Part shown: positions 1 through 5,252 of the stretch, piece after piece
Position numbering within the stretch: position 1 is the first letter of the stretch
How the letters are laid out: each line of letters opens with the position of its first letter
Notes under the pieces: generated by a model
Told to the model about the DNA's origin: nothing
What the model saw: the letters and a program-made list of their open reading frames with translations, nothing else
Databases searched by the model: none
Assembly (NCBI GenBank): GCA_949299825.1
Contig: CASGBP010000059.1
Span: 1 to 5,252, forward strand
DNA length: 5,252 bases
Origin: an uncultured Mycoplasmataceae bacterium
GTDB lineage: Bacteria; Bacillota_I; Bacilli_A; Mycoplasmatales; Mycoplasmoidaceae
Direction of reading: 5' to 3'
Program-made: the position numbers and the translations under genes

Positions 1-135
1 ACAAGTTTAAATTGATTAATTTGAGTAATTGGAATAGCAATATTAATATCTTTATTAATTTTTATTTCAATAGTAGCTTATATTATGTTAAAGAAATTAA
101 AATATTCACAACTAATTAAAAACACTTATAACTAA
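1..135 (+). CDS. C-terminal fragment of a membrane-anchored protein (5' end outside window)
   Basis: Frame 1 is open from the window edge to TAA at 133-135 and encodes 44 residues, with two TGA codons read as Trp (NWLIWV). Seen: about 25 strongly hydrophobic residues (roughly 5-29, rich in I, L, V and F) followed by a short basic tail containing KKLK, and no further domain. This looks like a terminal transmembrane helix with a cytoplasmic positively charged end, as in mycoplasma surface or secreted-domain proteins held by a C-terminal anchor. The function cannot be inferred because the rest of the gene lies upstream of the window. The stop overlaps the tyrS stop on the opposite strand by four bases. 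A chance open frame is possible for so short a piece, but the membrane-helix composition, the TGA use and the exact abutment to tyrS argue for a real gene end. Confidence 0.72.
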
Positions 136-1379
136 ATTCATTGAATTATGAAATAATTTCTTTTTCCCTTTTTTATAATTGTAAAATTCCCACTAATAAC
201 ATCATTGTTTGAGAAGGTTTTTGTTTCATCATTAATTTTAATTCCATTAACCATAATTGACCCTGCACTAATTAATTGTCTTGCTTCCCGATTAGAAGGA
301 GCAATTGAACTTTTTACTAATAATTCAACTAAACTATATGAATTAGCCTCTAGTTCAAAATTGGGAATGGTATTATATACTTGTTTTCAATCATCGTTTG
401 ATAAGGAATTAAAATCATCACTAAATAACGATTTTGAAATTTTTAACGATTGTTCAAAGGCTGATTTACCATGAATATCAGTTAAAATTAATTCAGCTAA
501 AACTTTTTGAGCTTTTCGCTCTCTTGGATTTTGTTTTAAATCTTCTTCTAAATTATTAATTTCTTGTTCAGTTAATAAAGTTAAAAATTTCAATAAATTA
601 ATTACATCTTTATCTTCTTGATTTATTAGAAATTGATACATTTCATAAGGCGAAGTTAAATTCTTATCTAAAAAGATTGCTCCTTTTTCTGATTTACCAA
701 ACTTTGTACCATCTGACTTTAATAAAAGATTAATAGTAATGCCACAGGCAAGATTATCATCACCTACAACTTTTCTTATCATTTCACATCCAGTTGTAAT
801 ATTGCCTCATTGATCACTACCACCTGCTTGAATAGCAACATTTTTAGTTTGATAATATTTTAAAAAATCATATCCTTGTATCAACATATACGTAAATTCT
901 GTATAGGAAATACCAACTTCTAGTCTTGTTTTAATAATGTCTTTTTCTAACATATAATTTACATTAATTAACTTTCCTACCTCTCTTAAGAAATCTAATA
1001 CATTCATTTCTTTAAAATTATCATAATTATCAAGTACTTCTTCTACTTTTCCATATTCTTTTAATTGTTTAATAATGTGCTTTTTGTTTTCATTTACCTT
1101 TTCTAAATCTAATAAATTTCTTTCACTAGATTTTCCTGATGGATCACCAATTTGACCAGTTGCACCTCCAATAAGTGCATAAGATTTAATTCCAAATTGT
1201 TGAAATCTTCTCAACAACATAATCATTACATAATTACCTAAATGCAAAGATTTAGCTGTTGGATCAAATCCAATATAAGCAGCTTTATTATTTTTGATTG
1301 CTTTAATTAATTTTTCTTCATTTGTAACATTATTTAAAATTCCTCTTCATTTTAGTTCATTTAAAAAATCGCTAGACAT
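132..1379 (-). CDS. tyrS: Tyrosyl-tRNA synthetase (TyrRS)
   Basis: This class I aminoacyl-tRNA synthetase activates tyrosine with ATP and charges tRNA-Tyr in the cytoplasm. The protein has 415 residues, the usual length for a bacterial TyrRS. Seen: a tyrosine/ATP-pocket stretch YIGFDPTAKSLHLGN with the HIGH-type motif HLGN at residues 46-49; GGATGQIGDPSGKSSE in the Rossmann core; GGSDQWGNI around 186-194; and a KMSKS-type loop KFGKS at 226-230. A C-terminal S4 RNA-binding domain spans about 349-413 (NREARQLISAG, then VNG). It ends in TAG at 132-134. Four tryptophans (codons 11, 191, 332-region and the penultimate residue) are all TGA, so standard-code translation splits the gene into pieces. 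The start ATG at 1379 overlaps the stop of the upstream ParA-like gene by one base (TAATG). A weak SD-like AAAGTGAG lies about six bases before it. Last gene of the proS-parA-tyrS block. Confidence 0.98.
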
Positions 1380-2140
1380 TATTGACTCACTTTCATTTTT
1401 TTGTATATTTCTTTTGCTAATTCACTAAATTTAATTGCTGATGGTGATCATGATGATGAATTAACCACAATTTTGTTATCTTTCTGTAATTTGGTTATAG
1501 TGCTATCATTTGGAATTATTGTATCATATAAATCATTTTGAAAAATTTTGGTAGCTTCACTTAAAAGGGATACTGAATCAGTCTTTCTTTTATCGAACAT
1601 ATTTATAAATGCACCTTCAATTTTCAATCTCGGATTAAAATTGATTTGTACATTCCGAATAATAATTAATGATTTTGAAATTGCATCAATTGCATATGGA
1701 GTACAAATAATAGGTAAAAGAACAGAATCAGTATTAGATAATACCATTTTATTTAATGAATTCCAATTAGAGGAAACATCAATTAGAATAAGATCATATT
1801 TTTTTCTTAATTCATTGATATTCTTAGTAAAATTGTGCTCATATTCTGCTATATTAGAATTAATAAATTTAAAACTCAAATCCAATGATGAAGAAATTAA
1901 ATCAACATTGTTTGATATCTTCTTTTTTAAAAGAACATTGATATCATTTACTTTATCAATTATGTTTTTATTATTACTTTCAGCACTAATAAAATTAGTT
2001 GATAAACTACCAATTGGATCCATATCAATTAACAATGTTTGAACTTTCATTTTACCTAGAGCAGCAGCTATGTTAGCACAAGATGTGGTTTTCCCAACAC
2101 CTCCTTTAATTGAAAAAAAAGTAATAATCTTGCCTTTCAT
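1379..2140 (-). CDS. ParA/Soj-family deviant Walker A P-loop ATPase
   Basis: A 253-residue protein of the ParA/MinD (SIMIBI) ATPase superfamily, about the length of chromosomal Soj. Seen: deviant Walker A KGGVGKTT at residues 12-19 with signature Lys12 and phosphate-binding Lys17; switch I LIDMDPIGS at 37-45; Walker B/switch II LILIDVSSNW at 117-126; a Soj-like late segment (IEGAFINMFDKRKTDS, then YDTIIP); and a C-terminal helix ending ELAKEIYKKM. Known for the family: ATP-driven dimers that position DNA or other cargo, usually with a ParB-type partner. Departures from the usual chromosomal Soj pattern are DxDPQG read as DMDPIG, IDCPP read as IDVSS, and the IPRNxRLSE arginine box read as IPNDSTITK. 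The cargo is therefore uncertain, and no parB is visible. The gene continues past an in-frame TGA at 1448-1450 (Trp) to TAA at 1379-1381. It is locked between proS and tyrS by one-base overlaps on both sides. Confidence 0.92.
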
Positions 2141-3558
2141 TAATAAGCTCTTCCAAATATAACAATTTGTTTAGTTTTTTTCTTTGTAAAAAAACAAATA
2201 GATTCCTTTGCTTTTTTGTCAATTATACAACGAGCAGTAGCACCAGTTAACTCTTTAATTTTTGCCTCATCTTGTTCATTCCCTGCCCAGTATACTTTAG
2301 CTATTTGTTTCTTATCAACTACCTTTTTTAAATCATCAATATTATCAACTTCTACAATTGATTCATTAAGTTGCTTATTAGCGCGATTAAATAAATTATT
2401 TTTATAAATATCAATTTCCTTTTTAATAACTTCAACCAAATCTTTTAAATCGATAGTTTTCTTAATCTGTTCATCTCTTCTTATATATGTTATTGTGTTA
2501 CTACTTAAAGTTTCTTTACCTATAATAATTTGTATTGGTATTCCATTAACTTCTCCATCGGATAATTTATATCCTAAGCCATGATTTGAGTCATTAATAA
2601 AAACTCTAAATTTTCTTAATTGTTTTTTAACATCATTAGCAATTTTTAAAATTTGTGGTTCTTTGTCATGTCCTACAAGATTGATAACTATTTGTTTTGG
2701 TGCAATATCAGGAGGTAACACTAAGCCACTATCGTCTGCATGAACCATTATTATAGCCCCAAGTAATCTAGTAGATATTCCAGCTGACATTTGATATACA
2801 TAATCAAATTTATTTTCCTTATTCTGGTATTTAATATTAAAAATTTTAGAAAAATTTTGACCTAAAAAGTGACTTGTGCCACATTGTAGCATTTGTCCAT
2901 CCTGCATTAGTCCTTCTAGTGTATAAGTGTTATTAGCCCCAGCAAAACGCTCTCCAACTGTTTTTTCACCTTTAATAACTGGTATACATAAAAATTTAAC
3001 CATTAGTTTTTCATATATATCTAATACTTTTTTAGTGAATTTAGTTGCTTCTATTTTATTTTCAAAAACTGCATGTAATTCTTGTCAATGAAATTCACTA
3101 TTTCTCAAAAATGGTCTAGTGGTTTTTTCTGCTCTCATAACTGAACATCATTGATTAACCTTAAGTGGTAGATTTTTATAGCTTGAAACCACATAACTAA
3201 AATAATTACAAAATATAATTTCACTTGTTGGTCTAATAAAGTAATGATCATCCAATTCCTTATTACCAATTTTAGTTACAGTAAAACATTCAGGAGCAAA
3301 ACCTTCAAGATGTTTCTTTTCTTTTGCAAACTCATTTTGGGATATTAAAGTAGGCATAGCTAAATTTAAAACACCAATTTTAGCAAATTCATTATCAATT
3401 ATTTTTCTAATTGAATCTCAAATAAATCAAGCATTGGGTTGAAAAATTATAGTCCCTTTAATTTGACCATAAACACACATTTGAGCATTGTGAATGATAC
3501 TAGTATATCAATCAGCGAAATTTTCATTTCTTTTAACTATTTTTTTTAAATCAAACAT
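2140..3558 (-). CDS. proS: Prolyl-tRNA synthetase, eukaryote/archaeal-like type without editing insert
   Basis: This class II aminoacyl-tRNA synthetase charges tRNA-Pro in the cytoplasm. It has 472 residues. Seen: motif 1 region ending near NLAMP (residues 65-69); RPTSE at 109-113; motif 2 region NQWCSVMRAE through TRPFLRNSEFHWQE (135-160); CGTSHFLGQNF at 226-236; motif 3 region STRLLGA (262-268) with LVLPP at 279-283; an anticodon-binding domain at about 290-390; and a C-terminal domain ending IFGRAY. There is no long insertion between motifs 2 and 3, so this is the short type, not the E. coli type with an editing domain. In the C-terminal domain the cysteines expected to bind zinc are mostly replaced (AGNEQD, then CFFT). 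Five of six tryptophans are TGA, so the gene looks split under the standard code. ATG at 3558 is chosen because a normal ProRS N-terminus follows and a -10 box lies just upstream. No SD is present. First gene of the three-gene block. Confidence 0.98.
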
Positions 3559-3569
3559 AAAACAAAATA

Positions 3570-3575
3570 ATTATA
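3570..3575 (-). promoter_or_regulatory. Candidate -10 box for the proS-parA-tyrS transcript
   Basis: The minus strand reads TATAAT here, a perfect consensus -10, with 11 bases between it and the proS ATG. Initiation about seven bases downstream would leave a leader of only about four bases, so the mRNA would be effectively leaderless, which fits the missing Shine-Dalgarno sequence. No -35 match is visible, which is common in mycoplasmas. In such AT-rich DNA a hexamer match is weak evidence alone; support comes from its place in the only intergenic gap of the block. Confidence 0.55.
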
Positions 3576-3577
3576 TT
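3572..3577 (+). promoter_or_regulatory. Candidate -10 box for the two-TM membrane protein gene
   Basis: The plus strand reads TATATT, 15 bases before the ATG at 3593. A start about seven bases downstream would give a leader of roughly eight bases without a Shine-Dalgarno sequence. It overlaps the opposite-strand -10 candidate for proS, so polymerase binding in the two directions may be mutually exclusive. No -35 is evident. The match is weak in this base composition. Confidence 0.35.
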
Positions 3578-3592
3578 AAAATAATAATCATT

Positions 3593-4150
3593 ATGGATAA
3601 CATAAATAATAGCATTGTTAATGAATCTATTGAGAAAGAATATGCACGATTAAGAGCAATTGAAATGTCAAAAAAAGTCTTTTCATGATGAGACGTTTTC
3701 TTATTTATTTTTCTTTTTGGTTGTGCAATTTGTTTTGTAATTGGTTTTGGTTTATTTTTGTTAGGTGGAATTGGTTTCTTTATGACTCCTGATGGTACTC
3801 CAGAGTTAAACAACAATGGATTTTGAGCTATCACTAACAAATTTGGTAGTTGAAATGAATATAATAACGCAGTTTACTTAATAATTAGTAAAGACTCATT
3901 AACTGATTATCAACAATTTTTAAAAAATGCATATATACTTAAAGACTTATATAATGCAGGTTTTTTAATGTGATTAATTCCTACCATCCTTTTTGTGATT
4001 TTTTCAATTACTACAACAGTTATTTACATTTTTTGATTAAATGGATATATTGAAAAAACAGGAAAGTATATTTTTAACAAAATACAATCAATTAACAAGA
4101 AAATTGATGAATATGAAGATGATGATGAAAAAAATCTAAAAAAGACTTAA
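3593..4150 (+). CDS. Hypothetical membrane protein with two transmembrane segments
   Basis: A 185-residue protein that I do not recognise. Seen: a charged N-terminus of about 30 residues with a helical stretch (IEKEYARLRAIEMSKK); a first membrane segment at about 34-63 rich in F, G and L; a polar 60-residue loop (about 64-122) with Asn, Tyr and Trp; a second membrane segment at about 123-148; and a lysine-rich tail with an acidic run EYEDDDEK at 173-180. The predicted topology is both ends inside and the loop outside, inferred from the flanking positive charges. All six tryptophans are TGA, including a tandem TGA-TGA at codons 32-33, so standard-code reading stops after 31 residues. ATG at 3593 is chosen because the next in-frame upstream starts lie antisense within proS and a -10 candidate precedes it. 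It is divergent from proS across 34 bases, and its stop overlaps the stop of the convergent gene. There is no signal peptidase or lipobox site, so it is probably an integral membrane protein. Confidence 0.88.
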
Positions 4151-5252
4151 TTAATAATATCTCGTTTTAAATACTTTTTAATGTATTGTCTTGGTGAACA
4201 TCTAATAAAATTACCAGAGATATCATAATATTCATGATCTAAGTCATTTGCTACTTGACTATATTGACCAATTTTAATTAGATTAGTTAATAACAAATCA
4301 TTAATAACTCCCATAGTCTCTTGACTTAAAATTAAATCATCATAATCATTTGATACCTCAGTAATGTTTTCAAAATTAATGTGTTTTTTTAGATATTCAT
4401 TAAATTTCTTATCCTTAAACATATCAAACATATCAAAAGCATTTGTTCTAACTAATTGGATACTATCAATTGGCAAATTATTTCTAGCAATGAATTCAAA
4501 AAATAAATTAAAAGCAATTGTGATGTCATACATAGTAATATTTTTATTGAATTCATTAGCATAGGTAAATCAAAACTTTGAATGTTTTTCAACTGCATAA
4601 AATCCTAACTTATTATCAAAAATATTAATAGCTAATTCAAAATCACCAAATACCTTATCATCTGCTAAATTAATCTTTCTTACAATTTTATATAAAATGT
4701 CTTTTCTAGACATTCTCATTTTTGAATCACCATTAATTCCAGCTTTTACTATTACTTGTTGATTATTAAAATTATATACTTGTTTACTTAATATATTATT
4801 CATAATAAAAACATTGTATTGATCAGCAAACAAATAATGATCATTCTCATTACTTAATTTCATTAATAATTTATTATTTTTACCTATATGGTAGTTCTTA
4901 TCCAATTTAAGTAATTTCTTATAAATTTGCATAAATAAATTTGTAATATATTCATCTTGATCATCTTCATCAATTAAACAAATATCAAACTTATTGACAA
5001 GAAAATTTGATCAATCAATAAAGGTTGATAACATTTCAAAATTATTTTCGTTGATAGTAGTAGTTCTCTCAACTTTTATTTTAAGAATTGGATAATCAAT
5101 TAAGAAGAAACTCTTTAATGAATTATTAATGTTTTCAACAATTTCCTGTATGTCTTCACCATCAAAAACATCAATAAAAGCAGTCATAAAGTTTGATAAC
5201 TCATCAATGAAAGCTATGAATAATAATTTTCCCTCATTCTTGTCATTATCGA
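4147..5252 (-). CDS. C-terminal 367 residues of a large hypothetical protein (5' end outside window)
   Basis: One continuous frame runs from the right edge to TAA at 4147-4149 once two TGA codons are read as Trp; under the standard code it falls into several short pieces. I do not recognise the family. Seen: no transmembrane segment in the visible part; a soluble, acidic, Asn- and Asp-rich composition; and alternating short hydrophobic strands (LLFIAFID, DICLID, YNVFIM, QVIVKAGI) with amphipathic helices, which suggests an alpha/beta fold, possibly two domains. A basic patch MRMSRKDILYKIVRK lies mid-way, and the C-terminus is basic (IKKYLKRD). The segment from LLFIAFIDELSNF to SLKSFF has the spacing of a GGDEF-type first strand and helix, but no GGDEF signature is visible, so that is only a hypothesis. 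It is convergent with the two-TM membrane gene, sharing four bases at the stops. Its start, promoter and full length are unknown. Confidence 0.85.

Noticed and set aside
135..165. Terminator-like sequence: short inverted repeats AATTCA/TGAATT and GAAA/TTTC followed by a T-rich run on the plus strand
   Set aside because: The stems are 4-6 base pairs, almost all A-T, and lie within the conserved tyrS 3' coding region (lysine codons give the T runs). Such structures are expected by chance here.
205..474. 89-codon plus-strand open frame
   Set aside because: It is antisense to the S4-domain end of tyrS, with no family resemblance; a shadow of coding sequence.
132..1379. tyrS appearing as several broken pieces, as in a pseudogene
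   Set aside because: The breaks are all TGA at positions where tryptophan fits the family (for example GGSDQ-W-GNI). With UGA as Trp the gene is full length with all motifs.
1548..2042. 164-codon plus-strand open frame
   Set aside because: It lies wholly antisense to the well-supported ParA-like ATPase; its hydrophobicity reflects the complement of Asn/Lys/Asp codons.
3494..3592. Upstream in-frame start for the two-TM protein, adding 33 residues
   Set aside because: It would run antisense through the proS N-terminus and past the candidate promoter; ATG 3593 follows a -10 box and gives a sensible charged N-terminus.
3571..3840. 89-codon minus-strand open frame upstream of proS
   Set aside because: It is antisense to the first membrane segment of the plus-strand protein and overlaps the divergent promoter; no family match.
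4098..4132. GAT/GAA triplet run that could be a microsatellite
   Set aside because: It is short and imperfect and simply encodes the acidic tail DEYEDDDEK.

Overview
This window is almost certainly from a mollicute (Mycoplasma, Mycoplasmoides, Ureaplasma or Spiroplasma type). It is very AT-rich and nearly gapless. Six reading frames stay open only if UGA is read as tryptophan (translation table 4). I count 20 in-frame TGA and only 2 TGG tryptophan codons across these genes. Under the standard code tyrS, proS and the others look broken; under table 4 each is a single intact or window-truncated gene. The species cannot be fixed from the sequence.

Layout from left to right. Positions 1-135 (+) hold the C-terminal 44 residues of a membrane protein that starts outside the window. 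Positions 132-3558 (-) hold a tight three-gene block, read right to left: proS (prolyl-tRNA synthetase), a ParA/Soj-family P-loop ATPase, and tyrS (tyrosyl-tRNA synthetase). Both internal junctions are TAATG, so each stop overlaps the next start by one base. This points to one polycistronic mRNA with translational coupling. Positions 3593-4150 (+) hold a 185-residue protein with two membrane segments and no recognised family. Positions 4147-5252 (-) hold the C-terminal 367 residues of a large acidic protein that I cannot name.

The only non-coding DNA is 34 bases (3559-3592) between the divergent starts of proS and the membrane protein. Candidate -10 boxes for both directions overlap there, and neither gene has a Shine-Dalgarno sequence, which suggests leaderless or near-leaderless transcripts. 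Both convergent junctions (132-135 and 4147-4150) are 4-base stop-codon overlaps, leaving no room for intergenic terminators. No RNA genes, mobile elements, CRISPR arrays or origins were seen.

The two synthetases charge tRNA-Pro and tRNA-Tyr. The most notable point is the divergent ParA-like ATPase locked between them. It keeps the deviant Walker A motif but departs from chromosomal Soj in its switch regions and in the arginine box tied to DNA binding, and no parB or parS is visible. I found no convincing new multi-gene system. The best leads are this ATPase and the unassigned large protein on the right, whose visible N-terminal part faintly resembles a degenerate GGDEF fold.
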